Part shown: positions 33,061 to 42,026 of the stretch, in pieces
Position numbering within the stretch: the stretch's first letter is position 1
Layout: every line of letters starts with the position of its first letter
DNA from: Patescibacteria group bacterium
GTDB taxonomy: Bacteria; Patescibacteriota; Patescibacteriia; Magasanikbacterales; UBA922
Direction of reading: 5' to 3'
NCBI GenBank assembly: GCA_028687045.1
Contig: JAQUAW010000003.1
Location: forward strand, 1 to 55,907
Length of the DNA stretch: 55,907 bases
The notes under the pieces: generated by a model
Database searches by the model: none
Seen by the model: the letters and a program-made list of their open reading frames with translations, nothing else
What the model was told of the DNA's origin: nothing
Translations under genes and position numbers: made by a program

Positions 33061-33147
33061 CGGAGAGACAGGGATTCGAACCCTGGGTCCCCTTGCGGAG
33101 ACTGCAGTTTAGTAAACTGCTGCTATCGACCACTCAGCCATCTCTCC
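33061..33147 (-). tRNA. tRNA-Ser with anticodon ACU (unusual)
   Basis: An 87-base class II tRNA with intact acceptor, D, T and long variable arms. The anticodon stem is GCAGT/ACTGC and the loop TTACTAA, giving ACU. Bacterial AGU/AGC decoding normally uses GCU, which is also encoded next door. A34 here is atypical. It is the first gene of the tRNA-Ser operon. Confidence 0.85.
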
Positions 33148-33173
33148 TTTTTTTTCACTCTTAAAGCGTAAAT

Positions 33174-33202
33174 ATTGTATAGCAAATTACAGATATTGTC
33201 AA
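33174..33202 (-). promoter_or_regulatory. Consensus promoter of the tRNA-Ser operon
   Basis: On the minus strand it reads TTGACA, 17 bases, TACAAT, ending 26 bases before the first tRNA. This is the usual layout of a stable-RNA promoter. Confidence 0.85.
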
Positions 33203-33259
33203 CTTTTATAATGAGTTTAATTGTTGAAAGGTGTTTTTGTTTACTATATTTCTATTTTT

Positions 33260-33268
33260 TGCTATAAT
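33260..33268 (+). promoter_or_regulatory. Extended -10 promoter of hsp20, nearly leaderless
   Basis: TGC-TATAAT ends 11 bases before the ATG at 33280, so the predicted mRNA has a 5' leader of only about 4-6 bases. Confidence 0.6.
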
Positions 33269-33279
33269 TTAGCTATATT

Positions 33280-33741
33280 ATGAACAATAAAAAAAACAAA
33301 CATGGCTTTGCCATGATTTTGGAAAATACAAAAATTTTTGATACCGAAGTTTCCTCTAGTCCTGTAAGTTCTAGTGATTTTAAAGATTGGGTAGAAGAAG
33401 GAAAAGAAGAGGGCAAGTTGGCTGTGGATGTCGCCCAAAATGACACTCATATTTTGGTTGTTTCTACTATGGCAGGGGCGAGGCCAGACAAGATTGAAGT
33501 ATTAGTCCACAATGATTTGTTGACTATACGTGGCACACGTTACTCTCCACTTGAAAAAGATATTGATATCGAGTACTATTATCAAGAATGTTTTTGGGGA
33601 GTATTTTCTCGTACCATAGTCCTACCCGTAAATGTAAAAGGTGATTTGGCCAATGCCAAGTTTCAAAATGGAGTTTTGTTTGTTTCAATTCCAAAACAAA
33701 AAAAGGATAATAAAATTTCTATTGAAATAATAGATGATTAA
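33280..33741 (+). CDS. Hsp20 / alpha-crystallin family small chaperone
   Basis: The 153-residue protein has an alpha-crystallin domain of about 50-145. The pattern LAVDVAQNDTHILVVSTMAGA, then YYQECFWGVFSRTIVLP, then AKFQNGVLFVSIPK matches the family, with GVL as the conserved strand-9 motif (usual form A-x-x-x-n-GVL). It holds unfolded proteins in a folding-competent state. The stop overlaps the start of the VanW gene by 8 bases. Confidence 0.9.
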   Translation: MNNKKNKHGFAMILENTKIFDTEVSSSPVSSSDFKDWVEEGKEEGKLAVDVAQNDTHILVVSTMAGARPDKIEVLVHNDLLTIRGTRYSPLEKDIDIEYYYQECFWGVFSRTIVLPVNVKGDLANAKFQNGVLFVSIPKQKKDNKISIEIIDD

Positions 33742-35749
33742 AATTTTGAGTCTTATGTTTAAGAAAATCTTGAGTAGAGAGTACGCCAAATTAATAAATT
33801 TTTCTTGGCGACGTGTTTGGTTAGTTGTAGCTGTTTTTGTTGTTTTGGTAGGTATTTTCCTAACTGGTATTTTTGTTTATGCTCATAATTATAAAGAAAA
33901 AGTTTTACCAGGTGTTTATCTTGGTGGAGTACATATTGGTGGTATGGATAAAAATGAGTTGTCTGCTTATTTGAAAAACATGAATGATAAATTATTGAAT
34001 GAGGGTATACATTTTAATTTTGCTTTGGAGAATGAAACCAAAAATTTTATACTTTATCCTAGTGTTTTTAGTGAAGATAGTACTAGGGATTTAATTGATG
34101 TAAATATTGAAGAAGAAACTGATTATTTGATATCTTATCGTAAAGATAATAATTTATTGTCTGACACTTTTTCTGCTATTTGGGTAAGATTAAGTAAACC
34201 TGATTTATCTTTGAAAAACATCAAATTGGATAAACAAGGTGTTTTTGAACAAATACACAACTATTTGGAAGGATATATTTCAGAACCGGTTAATGCTTAT
34301 GTTGATATAAAATCTTTGAAACCTTTGGAATATGAAATAGTTTCTTCTACACCTGGTTTTTCATTTGATTATGAAATGGTTAGTGGTAAAATATTGAAAG
34401 CCTGGTCTACTTTCCAAGTGCCTTATCTTGATATTGTTTCTTTTGTAAAAAATCCTGAGATAAACGAATCTGATGTTTCTACCATAATTGATCGTTTACC
34501 AAAAGTTTTAGAAGCCGGTCCTTTGACTATTTCTTATGTGGACCCTTATACCACACTTACTAGGACCTGGTCTATAACTAATGATAATATTGCTAGTTGG
34601 TTGGAAGTGGTGAAAGCTGAAGATGGTAATTTTATTTTTTCTTTGGACACAGCGTCTACTACACAATTTTTGTTGGATAAAATCGAACCTCAAGTAAATA
34701 TTCAAGCTGAAGATGCAAAATTCAAAATTGGTACTAATGGCAAAGTTTCTGAATTTAGTGGTTCTAGACCTGGTGTTACTGTAGATGTTGAGGCTACTTT
34801 GAAAGCTGTAGATGAAGCTTTTGATGCTAGAACATGGCATGATGAAGGTATCTTAAAAAATATTAATTTGATAAATAAACAAACCGAACCAAATATTAAG
34901 ACTAGTGAGGTAAATGATTTGGGGATTTCTGAAGTTTTAGGTGTTGGTCATTCGAAGTTCAATGGTAGTCCTTCCAATCGTATCAAAAATTTGAGACATG
35001 CTACTTCTGACAAATTAAATGGTTTACTTATTAAGCCAAATGAAGATTTTTCTCTGGTTCAAGCTTTAAAACCTTTTACTATTGCTGATGGTTATTTGCC
35101 AGAGTTGGTTATAAAAGGGGATGAAATCAAACCTGAAGTTGCTGGTGGTCTTTGTCAAATAGGAACTACTATGTTTCGTGCTGCTATGAACTCTGGTTTG
35201 AAAATTACAGAAAGACGTAATCATTCTTTGGTGGTGAGTTATTATAATGATTTATCAAATGGCAATCCAGGTACAGATGCTACTATTTATGATCCTAATC
35301 CAGATTTTCGTTTTTTGAATGATACTGGTAATTATATTTTAGTAACCACAGAATTGAATGTCAAAACTTATGATTTGTATATTTATTTTTGGGGAACAAA
35401 TGATGGTAGAAAAGCTTCTTACACACCTCCCGTTGTCTCAAGGTGGATTGCCGCTGGTGCTGACAAAACTATAGAAACAACTAATTTAGCTCCTGGAGTG
35501 AGGGAATGTCAGTTACGTCATGAAGGTGCTGAAACATCTTTTACTTACACACGTGTTTTGGCTGATGGCAAGAAAGAAAATGTTGTTTTTGATAGTTATT
35601 ATCGACCTTTGCCAAAGATTTGTTTGGTTGGTGTAGAGCCAAAAAAAGAAGAAGTAGTAGTTCCTGTGGAAGAAATTCCTGCTGAAGTTGTTCCTGAAAG
35701 TAGTGAAGTAATTCCTCCTTTTGATATTAATGATACTATTTTGAACTAA
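33734..35749 (+). CDS. VanW-family membrane-anchored protein
   Basis: The protein has 671 residues. A membrane anchor (about 28-52) is followed by two peptidoglycan-binding-like (PG_binding_4) regions (about 60-190 and 240-380) and the VanW domain (about 400-560), with PNEDFSL, AGGLCQIGTTMFRAA and RRNHS. A G5-like/Val-Pro-Glu-rich end follows (about 560-671). VanW domains occur in envelope proteins of many Gram-positives; their biochemistry is not settled. ATG 33734 overlaps hsp20; ATG 33755 is an alternative. Confidence 0.9.
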   Translation: MIKILSLMFKKILSREYAKLINFSWRRVWLVVAVFVVLVGIFLTGIFVYAHNYKEKVLPGVYLGGVHIGGMDKNELSAYLKNMNDKLLNEGIHFNFALENETKNFILYPSVFSEDSTRDLIDVNIEEETDYLISYRKDNNLLSDTFSAIWVRLSKPDLSLKNIKLDKQGVFEQIHNYLEGYISEPVNAYVDIKSLKPLEYEIVSSTPGFSFDYEMVSGKILKAWSTFQVPYLDIVSFVKNPEINESDVSTIIDRLPKVLEAGPLTISYVDPYTTLTRTWSITNDNIASWLEVVKAEDGNFIFSLDTASTTQFLLDKIEPQVNIQAEDAKFKIGTNGKVSEFSGSRPGVTVDVEATLKAVDEAFDARTWHDEGILKNINLINKQTEPNIKTSEVNDLGISEVLGVGHSKFNGSPSNRIKNLRHATSDKLNGLLIKPNEDFSLVQALKPFTIADGYLPELVIKGDEIKPEVAGGLCQIGTTMFRAAMNSGLKITERRNHSLVVSYYNDLSNGNPGTDATIYDPNPDFRFLNDTGNYILVTTELNVKTYDLYIYFWGTNDGRKASYTPPVVSRWIAAGADKTIETTNLAPGVRECQLRHEGAETSFTYTRVLADGKKENVVFDSYYRPLPKICLVGVEPKKEEVVVPVEEIPAEVVPESSEVIPPFDINDTILN

Positions 35750-35771
35750 AATTGTGGATAGATAATATATA

Positions 35772-35803
35772 AAAATGGCTTAAACAAGCCATTTTTTGTT
35801 TTT
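35772..35803 (+). terminator. Terminator of the hsp20-vanW unit
   Basis: AAAATGGCT (35772-35780) pairs with AGCCATTTT (35787-35795), followed by a T-rich tract. Confidence 0.8.
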
Positions 35804-35818
35804 TTAGCATAGATACTA

Positions 35819-35847
35819 TTGACAAGATGTGTTATTTGTGGTATTAT
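35819..35847 (+). promoter_or_regulatory. Consensus promoter in front of a structured RNA candidate
   Basis: TTGACA, 17 bases, TATTAT. There is no open frame of note downstream before a strong terminator at 36119. Confidence 0.8.
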
Positions 35848-35853
35848 AGCAAG

Positions 35854-36154
35854 TCGTATTTATTGAGGCACAACATAGATAGAGAGATACAAAGTAATAC
35901 TAATAATTGATTTTGAAACTACTTGTGCAAATAATTACGATTCTCGTATGCAGAGACGTGAATTTTTGAGAAATATTTTTTCTTTAAAAAAAATACGTCC
36001 CTGTATCCACGACAAGCATGGGGGTGTGTTGTAGGCTAGGGCAGGCTCCGGCTCGCAATTGACCTAGAATACACCTTCTTGGATCAGGTAAGGACACAAT
36101 TCCTTAATCTTTTAAATGATTCCTTAACACAGATGTGTTGAGGAATTTTTTTTT
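35854..36154 (+). ncRNA. Candidate structured noncoding RNA of about 300 nt
   Basis: It runs from a perfect promoter to a 12-bp terminator stem (36119-36130 with 36135-36146) plus T tract. Internal pairings by eye are GCACAA (about 35877) with TTGTGC (about 35925), CAGAGACGT (about 35951) with ACGTCCCTG (about 35995), and GGTGTGTTGTAGG (about 36024) with CCTAGAATACACC (about 36062). I could not match it to tmRNA, RNase P, SRP or 6S RNA. Neither strand has a plausible coding frame. Confidence 0.55.
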
Positions 36155-36168
36155 ACACTGATTACACT

Positions 36169-36184
36169 CCTGCCTGCCGGCAGG
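36169..36184. repeat. GC-rich palindrome CCTGCCTGCCGGCAGG
   Basis: The 12-base core CCTGCCGGCAGG is a perfect palindrome. It interrupts a TTACACTGATTACACT / TTACACTGATTT repeat in otherwise AT-rich DNA, as if inserted. Confidence 0.7.
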
Positions 36185-36228
36185 TTACACTGATTTTGAA
36201 AAAGATTACACAGAGTTTGAAAAAACAA

Positions 36229-36250
36229 TTTAGCAATGTAACAATGGAAT
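36229..36250 (+). repeat. Dispersed AACAATTTAGCAATGTAACAAT word
   Basis: The same word, reverse-complemented, occurs in the inverted repeat at about 9051-9076. A related form is at 43086-43106. Confidence 0.6.
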
Positions 36251-36282
36251 AACAAATAGATAAAGAAAAATGTTGATATAAA

Positions 36283-36310
36283 AAAGACCGACTAGAAGTA
36301 GTCGGTCTTT
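36283..36310 (-). terminator. Terminator of clpP
   Basis: A stem AAAGACCGACT/AGTCGGTCTTT with a run of Ts on the minus strand, 16 bases after the clpP stop. Confidence 0.85.
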
Positions 36311-36325
36311 AATTTTTTAAAAGAT

Positions 36326-36937
36326 TTATTTCTCTATCACCTTATCCGCTAAACCATATTTTACAGCTTCTTCGGCACTCTTGAAGTTGTCACGGTCTGA
36401 ATCATTTTCAATAGTTGCTAATTTTTGTCCAGTGTGTTTTTGTAAAATTGCGTTTAGTTTGTCTTTCATCTTGAGAATTCTTTCAGCATGAATCTTGATA
36501 TCACTAGCTTGGCCTTGAGTACCACCCATGACTTGATGAATCATAACTTCACTGTTTGGTAAACAAAATCTTTTGCCTTTGGCTCCTGCGGCCAATAGGA
36601 CCGAAGCCATACTAGCTGCCATACCGATACAAATAGTAGATACATCAGGTTTTACAAATTGCATGGTGTCGTAGATGGCTAGGCCAGCTGTGACTGAACC
36701 ACCAGGGGAATTGATATATATTTTGATATCTTTTTCTGGATCTTGGTTGGCCAAGAATAATAGTTGAGCTATGACAATATTAGCGACTTGGTCATTGATT
36801 TCTGTTCCTAAAAAAATTATTCTATCTTTGAGTAATCTGGAATAAATATCATAGGCACGCTCACCATAACTTGTTTTTTCGATTATAGTTGGAATTAATA
36901 TTTGGGAAGAAATTTCTTGGTTTGAAGTCTTGTTCAT
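36326..36937 (-). CDS. clpP: ATP-dependent Clp protease proteolytic subunit
   Basis: The 203-residue serine protease has [17 protein letters not shown] (about 73-89), the catalytic Ser in GMAASMAS (about 102-109), His in MIHQVMGG (about 127-134) and the triad Asp later. The product forms a double heptamer that degrades proteins delivered by ClpX or ClpC-type ATPases. It has no leader of note and no ribosome binding site. Confidence 0.96.
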   Translation of the reverse strand: MNKTSNQEISSQILIPTIIEKTSYGERAYDIYSRLLKDRIIFLGTEINDQVANIVIAQLLFLANQDPEKDIKIYINSPGGSVTAGLAIYDTMQFVKPDVSTICIGMAASMASVLLAAGAKGKRFCLPNSEVMIHQVMGGTQGQASDIKIHAERILKMKDKLNAILQKHTGQKLATIENDSDRDNFKSAEEAVKYGLADKVIEK

Positions 36938-37086
36938 AAAGTTTATTTTTTATAAAATAAATTGAGATAAAATAGAGATGTTGTTGAGACAAGTATTTGT
37001 GTCGATTCGTTAGTATTTGTGTTATTCAAAACTTTTTAATATAACGAATCTTACAAATAAATTTTGTCTATATTTATATTATTAGT

Positions 37087-38070
37087 TTACACGATAAGGT
37101 TACTTTTTTCAATGGTTTCCCAAACATATTCAATTGCTGTAGTCATAGGGCCTGTCACTTCGAAGCCAGCAGCTTTTTTGTGTCCGCCTCCGCCAAAAAG
37201 TTGGGCAATCTTGGATAGGTCAATAGTTTCTAAAGTAGTTCTTGTACTAGCTTTTATATTACCATTAGATTTTTCTTTGAAAACAAAGATAGCTTTACCA
37301 TCTTTTAAATGGTTCATCATATTGGAAAGTCCACCAATTTCTTCTTCTGTCACAGCACATTTTATCAAGTCTTCCTGTTTTATGTAGGTATAGACTATAT
37401 TTGTTTTTTTGTGTAGTTCTAGTCTGTTTAGGACTATTCCCCAAAGTTGTAAAATTGCGACATTTTTGTCTAATACAATATAATCATGGATTTTTTTGAA
37501 TTTGGCTCCTTTGTTTACTAGGTAACTTGCCATAGATAATGATTCTTTGGAAGTAGCGGCGTTGGAGAAATTATCAGTATCAGTAATAAGTCCTGTAAGT
37601 AAGGAGGTTGCCATCTCAGCATTTATTTTTATTTTGTTTATCAAAAAATAATTATACAAAACTTCAACGGTTGAAGAAAGTGTATTTCTGACTAAATTTA
37701 AATTACCAAAATTAACATTACTAGCATGATGGTCAATATTGAGTATAAAAGGATTTTCTTGTTTAGTAATGAATTCGTCAATTCCTGCATAAGGTAAATC
37801 TCCTGAATCAAAGACTATGATAGCCCCAAATTTTTGTTTCCATATTTCTGGTTCTGAAGTAAAGTGATGAACATTTTTCAAATATTCAAATTGGTTTGAA
37901 ACAGATGTCTTACAAAATAAGGTGTATTTTTTGCCAAGTAGCTCGAGCATTTGAGAAAAGGCTGAAACTGAGCTTGCAGCATCTCCATCTGGATTTTGGT
38001 GTGCCACTAGCAAAAAATTGTCTTTTTCAAGGATTTCATTGTGGATTTGTTTGGCAATTCTATGTGGCAT
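37087..38070 (-). CDS. DHH-family phosphoesterase, NrnA-like
   Basis: The 327-residue protein shows the DHH domain motifs HQNPDGDAASS (about 24-34), VFDSGDLPY (about 90-98) and NIDHHASN (about 114-121). The C-terminal DHHA1 domain ends with GGGGHKKAAGFEV (about 298-310), which binds the nucleic-acid end. NrnA-type enzymes degrade short oligoribonucleotides and can dephosphorylate pAp. A Mn2+ cofactor is expected. Confidence 0.9.
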   Translation of the reverse strand: MPHRIAKQIHNEILEKDNFLLVAHQNPDGDAASSVSAFSQMLELLGKKYTLFCKTSVSNQFEYLKNVHHFTSEPEIWKQKFGAIIVFDSGDLPYAGIDEFITKQENPFILNIDHHASNVNFGNLNLVRNTLSSTVEVLYNYFLINKIKINAEMATSLLTGLITDTDNFSNAATSKESLSMASYLVNKGAKFKKIHDYIVLDKNVAILQLWGIVLNRLELHKKTNIVYTYIKQEDLIKCAVTEEEIGGLSNMMNHLKDGKAIFVFKEKSNGNIKASTRTTLETIDLSKIAQLFGGGGHKKAAGFEVTGPMTTAIEYVWETIEKSNLIV

Positions 38071-38137
38071 ATTTGTTGTATTTTACAGCCAGCCATTATA
38101 TACAAGATTTCGATTATTGTCAACTAGCTAAGAAAAG

Positions 38138-38146
38138 TGATATAAT
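38138..38146 (+). promoter_or_regulatory. Extended -10 promoter upstream of smc
   Basis: TGA-TATAAT lies 200 bases before smc. The stretch between holds the dispersed word AAAGTCTATAATGTCGAAAGTC (38171-38192, quoted in family form AAAGTCTATAA) and no gene. Confidence 0.45.
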
Positions 38147-38345
38147 AGTAAAAAGTTTATAAAGTCCTTAAAGTCTATAATGTCGAAAGTCATTTGATGT
38201 TTAGGATTTTTGATTTATTTGTGTCTTGCCATGCTTTTCTGTAGGCAGGATTCAGATATAAAGATATTTTAGTATAAAGTAGATAGTGAAAAGTACAAAG
38301 TTACTTATTTTGCTTATTCTGCTTAATTTGCTTATTTCTTAGATT

Positions 38346-41300
38346 ATGTACGTAAAAAAGCTTGAAATAAATGGTTTTAAATCTTTTGCTAATAATACCA
38401 CTATAGATTTCCCGTCACCTAAAAAGGATGGACAATATAGTGTAACAGCAATTGTTGGTCCAAATGGTAGTGGAAAGAGTAATGTGGTAGACGCTTTTCG
38501 TTGGGTTTTGGGAGAACAAAGTATGAAACATCTTCGTGGTAAGAAAAGTGAAGATGTTATTTTTGCTGGTTCAGAAGGAAAAGGTAAAATGGGATTGGCT
38601 AGTGTTACTATGTTTTTGGACAACAAAGACAAAAGAGTAAAAGTAGATTATGATGAATTGGAAATTTCTCGTAAACTTTATCGTTCTGGTGAAAGTGAAT
38701 ATTCTTTGAATGGTAGTCCTGTTCGTCTTATTGATTTACAAATACTTTTGGCCCAAGCCCAATTTGGACAAGGATCTTATTCTGTCATTAGTCAGGGTAC
38801 TATTGATAGATTGCTTTTGCAAACACCAAGTGAAAGAAAAGGTTTTTTTGATGAAGCTGTAGGTATAAAAGAATTTCAAATCAAACGTCATCATTCTGTT
38901 CTTAAACTTAATAAAACTTCAGAAAATATTGCACAAGCTGAAGCTATGCTACGTGAGGTAGAACCACATTTGAAGACTTTGAAAAAACAAGTTAGTAAAT
39001 TGGAAAAAAGACAAGAAGTAGAAATGGGTTTGCGTGAAACACAAGAAAAATATTATTTTACTTTGCATAGTAACTTGTCAGAAAATTTGGATAAATTACA
39101 AACAAGTTTTGATACTGTCAACAAAACTTATGAAGAAGTAAATGCTCGTCTGTCAGCCGTACAGACTGAACTAGCAAAATTAGCTCAAGAAAAATCACGT
39201 CAAGAAGCTTTTTCTGAATTACAAGAAGAATATCAAAAAATATTACAAGAAAAAAATAATCTTGAAAGAGAACAATCAATAGTTTCTGGCAAATTGCAAA
39301 CAGAATTTGGAAAAGCGGGAAAACAAAACATTGGTTGGTTGGAAAACAAAATTGAAGAATTTGCTGTTCAAGAAAAAAATATTGAAAAAGATATAGAAAA
39401 TCAAAATAAGAAAAAAATAGAATTGGTAGAAAAAATGAAAGTTTTGTTTAGTACTATTGAAGAATTACAAAATAAAAAAATAAAATTACAAAACAGACAG
39501 CTTGAACTTGAACACAATATCAATGAAATGAAACAGGGGAAAGACAGTATTCAATTTGAAGGTTTGCGTGCAGTCAATGCTATACTTATGCAGGTACCTG
39601 GTAAGTTTGGTGGCAAAGTTCATGGTATCGTTGCTCAGTTGGCTAAGGTAGATGAAAAGTATCGTCTAGCTTTGGAAGTAGCTTCTCAATCTCACTTGGG
39701 TTCTATTGTGGTTGAAAATGATAGAGTTGCTCAAGCTTGTATTGAATTTTTGAAATCTCAACAACTTGGTTTTGCTACATTTTTGCCACTCAATAAAATA
39801 AAAAGTCGTTTCGTGCCAAATGATATAAAAGATTTGGAACATACTTCAGGTGTTTATGGTTTGGCTGTAAATTTGGTAGATTATGATCTTGTTTATGAAG
39901 ATGTATTTTCTTATGTTTTTGGTTCCACTCTGATTGTCGAAGATATTGAAAGTTCTCGTAAGATTGGTATTGGTCGAGTGCGTATGGTCACACTAGAAGG
40001 TGATATTATGGAAACTAGTGGTTCTATGAAAGGTGGCTTCCGTCGTGCCAAAAAAGGCGTTTTGTCTTTTGCTGGTGGTAACCAAGATTTCAGTGAATAT
40101 GCTTATGAACAAATGAAGCAAGAAATGCTTGAAAATAAAATTCAACTAGATAAACTGGAAATTGCGGTAGAAAATGAAAAAGAAAACATGATGACGCTTC
40201 GTACTCAAGAACAAGTGCAAAATGAAAAAGTAAGTTTTTTACAAAACAATTTGCATGAAGCTTCCAAAGAACTTTCTCAATTCAAACAAGAACTATCCAT
40301 GCATTCACTTTCCAAAGAAGAATATAGTGGTATGATGACTGAATTTTCTCAACAAAAAGAAACTTTGGTTTCTCAAATAAACGTGGTAGAAAATAGATTG
40401 TCTGCTGTAAGTAAAAAAATAGAAACTTTGAATGAAGAAGAAGAACAAAAAAGACAAAGGATTTTTGCTTTGCAAGATAGTATGCAAGAAGAACAAATGT
40501 CTCTAAACAAGCATGCTGAAGAAAAACATAGTTTGCAAGTAGAAATAGTAAAATTACAAACTCATCGTGAAGATTTGGAACAAGAAATATTTTCTGAATT
40601 ACAAGAAGGTATTGGTAATATTGTCAGTAGATTGATAGAAAAATTTGTGGAAGATGAAATGGAAACTGCCAAAATAGAAATTGAAAAATTGAAATATCAA
40701 CTTTCTCTTATTGGTGGAATTGATGAAAGTGTGATGTCTGAATACGAAGAAATTCGTGAGCGTCATGATTCTTTGGCTTTTGAATTGGCAGATCTAAACA
40801 AGGCTTCATCTGACTTAGAAAAGATGATTGAAGAACTTGACAAACTCATGAAGAAAAAACACAAAGAAAGTTTCAATAAAATTAAAAAAGAATTTGCGCG
40901 TTATTTCAAATTATTGTTTGAAGGTGGTAGTGCTGAACTTGTAGAAGTTTATGGTAGTGAAGAGGAACGTGGAATGGGGGATGAAGGAATGGAAAATGAA
41001 ATGTCGAGGGAAGTTGAGTCTGAAGAAATGGGAGAAGAAAAAACAAAAAGACGTAGGAAGATTATCACAGGTGTAGAAGTCTATGCTTGTCCTCCTGGCA
41101 AAAAGATCAAAAATATTTCAGCGCTTTCTGGTGGTGAGAGAACTATGACTTCTATTGCTTTGCTTTGTGCAATTTTGCATACCAATCCTTCACCGTTTGT
41201 GATTTTGGACGAAGTAGAAGCAGCTCTCGACGAAGCCAATACTACTCGTTTCACCAAAATTTTGGGTGAGCTCTCAATGCAATCACAATTTATTATCATC

Positions 41301-41402
41301 ACTCACAATAGAGTCACTATGCATGCTGTCGACGTGCTTTATGGTGTGACAATGGGTAATGATGGTATTAGTAAATTACTTAGTGTTAAATTAGATAATT
41401 AA
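38346..41402 (+). CDS. smc: Chromosome segregation protein SMC
   Basis: The 1018-residue protein is shorter than typical SMC (about 1180). The head begins with GFKSFANNTTIDF and Walker A VGPNGSGKSNVVDAFRW (about 38-54). Coiled coil 1 (about 170-400) is followed by a hinge (about 410-560, GGKVHGIVAQL...), then coiled coil 2 (about 590-850). The C-terminal head has signature LSGGERTM (about 931-938) and Walker B FVILDEVEAALDEAN. Residues about 873-895 are translated from a purine-rich dispersed repeat just before the C-terminal head. SMC organises and compacts the chromosome with ScpAB. Confidence 0.95.
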   Translation: MYVKKLEINGFKSFANNTTIDFPSPKKDGQYSVTAIVGPNGSGKSNVVDAFRWVLGEQSMKHLRGKKSEDVIFAGSEGKGKMGLASVTMFLDNKDKRVKVDYDELEISRKLYRSGESEYSLNGSPVRLIDLQILLAQAQFGQGSYSVISQGTIDRLLLQTPSERKGFFDEAVGIKEFQIKRHHSVLKLNKTSENIAQAEAMLREVEPHLKTLKKQVSKLEKRQEVEMGLRETQEKYYFTLHSNLSENLDKLQTSFDTVNKTYEEVNARLSAVQTELAKLAQEKSRQEAFSELQEEYQKILQEKNNLEREQSIVSGKLQTEFGKAGKQNIGWLENKIEEFAVQEKNIEKDIENQNKKKIELVEKMKVLFSTIEELQNKKIKLQNRQLELEHNINEMKQGKDSIQFEGLRAVNAILMQVPGKFGGKVHGIVAQLAKVDEKYRLALEVASQSHLGSIVVENDRVAQACIEFLKSQQLGFATFLPLNKIKSRFVPNDIKDLEHTSGVYGLAVNLVDYDLVYEDVFSYVFGSTLIVEDIESSRKIGIGRVRMVTLEGDIMETSGSMKGGFRRAKKGVLSFAGGNQDFSEYAYEQMKQEMLENKIQLDKLEIAVENEKENMMTLRTQEQVQNEKVSFLQNNLHEASKELSQFKQELSMHSLSKEEYSGMMTEFSQQKETLVSQINVVENRLSAVSKKIETLNEEEEQKRQRIFALQDSMQEEQMSLNKHAEEKHSLQVEIVKLQTHREDLEQEIFSELQEGIGNIVSRLIEKFVEDEMETAKIEIEKLKYQLSLIGGIDESVMSEYEEIRERHDSLAFELADLNKASSDLEKMIEELDKLMKKKHKESFNKIKKEFARYFKLLFEGGSAELVEVYGSEEERGMGDEGMENEMSREVESEEMGEEKTKRRRKIITGVEVYACPPGKKIKNISALSGGERTMTSIALLCAILHTNPSPFVILDEVEAALDEANTTRFTKILGELSMQSQFIIITHNRVTMHAVDVLYGVTMGNDGISKLLSVKLDN
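40963..41010 (+). repeat. Purine-rich repeat inside smc
   Basis: GAGGAACGTGGAATGGGGGA and following GATGAAGGAATGG units belong to the family at 20187, 44472 and 46244. They keep the reading frame and code for an acidic Gly/Met/Glu loop. Confidence 0.75.
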
Positions 41403-41411
41403 AATTATAAT

Positions 41412-41945
41412 ATGTCTGAAAGAAGTTTTTTATCCGGATTATTTTCTGGTAGACAATATAGAAGACCTGAAAGGGCTCTATCAGAAGTTTCAGAGGTTTC
41501 TGAAATAGAGGAACAAGTTGCTGGTACTGCTTATAAAAAGGCTCGAGGTAATAATCCTGCTTTAGAATATAAAGGTCCCGCTGATGTGGATAAGATGGAG
41601 AAAATAAGAGCAGCGAGAAGAAACATAGAAAATTTGGAAGAATATAGTGGAGATAGTGAAAATCTAGAGTCTATTAGTAAATTTGTATTGAGTAACTTCG
41701 CTAATTTAGATTTTTCTTCTGATTCTCCTGTTGATGCTGAAAAGAAAGCTAAAACTTTTTTTGATAAAATGATATTTGATTTGAATAAAATAAAGAATAA
41801 TATCAATAATGAAAAAATTATTTTTGGTGTAGATAAAAATGTTGGCGGAAAAATGTTAAGATTTATTTTTAGTGTGGATTTTGTGAAAGGGAGTGGTTTT
41901 GTAGGTAATGTTGGCCTTTTATTTAAAAAGACCCCTAATACTTGA
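41412..41945 (+). CDS. Hypothetical 177-residue protein downstream of smc
   Basis: Not recognised. An N-terminal disordered region (SERSFLSGLFSGRQYRRPER, then repeated SEVSEVSE) precedes a charged helical part (about 60-85) and a beta-rich end (MLRFIFSVDFVKGSGF). No signal peptide or membrane helix. It starts 9 bases after smc. Its stop overlaps the -35 box of the rpsP promoter. Confidence 0.6.
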   Translation: MSERSFLSGLFSGRQYRRPERALSEVSEVSEIEEQVAGTAYKKARGNNPALEYKGPADVDKMEKIRAARRNIENLEEYSGDSENLESISKFVLSNFANLDFSSDSPVDAEKKAKTFFDKMIFDLNKIKNNINNEKIIFGVDKNVGGKMLRFIFSVDFVKGSGFVGNVGLLFKKTPNT

Positions 41946-41970
41946 CAAAAAAAGCCTAACCTGCTACAAT
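41942..41970 (+). promoter_or_regulatory. Consensus promoter of rpsP
   Basis: TTGACA, 17 bases, TACAAT. The 57-base distance from the -10 to the ATG leaves a short leader with no obvious ribosome binding site. Confidence 0.85.
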
Positions 41971-42026
41971 ATCCCCCGTAAACCGTCACACGCTCAAGAA
42001 GGTTTATTTATTTAAAAAAGTATATT

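Noticed and set aside
35854-36154. tmRNA, RNase P RNA or SRP RNA identity for the structured transcript
   Set aside because: None of their conserved core words could be found; identity left open.
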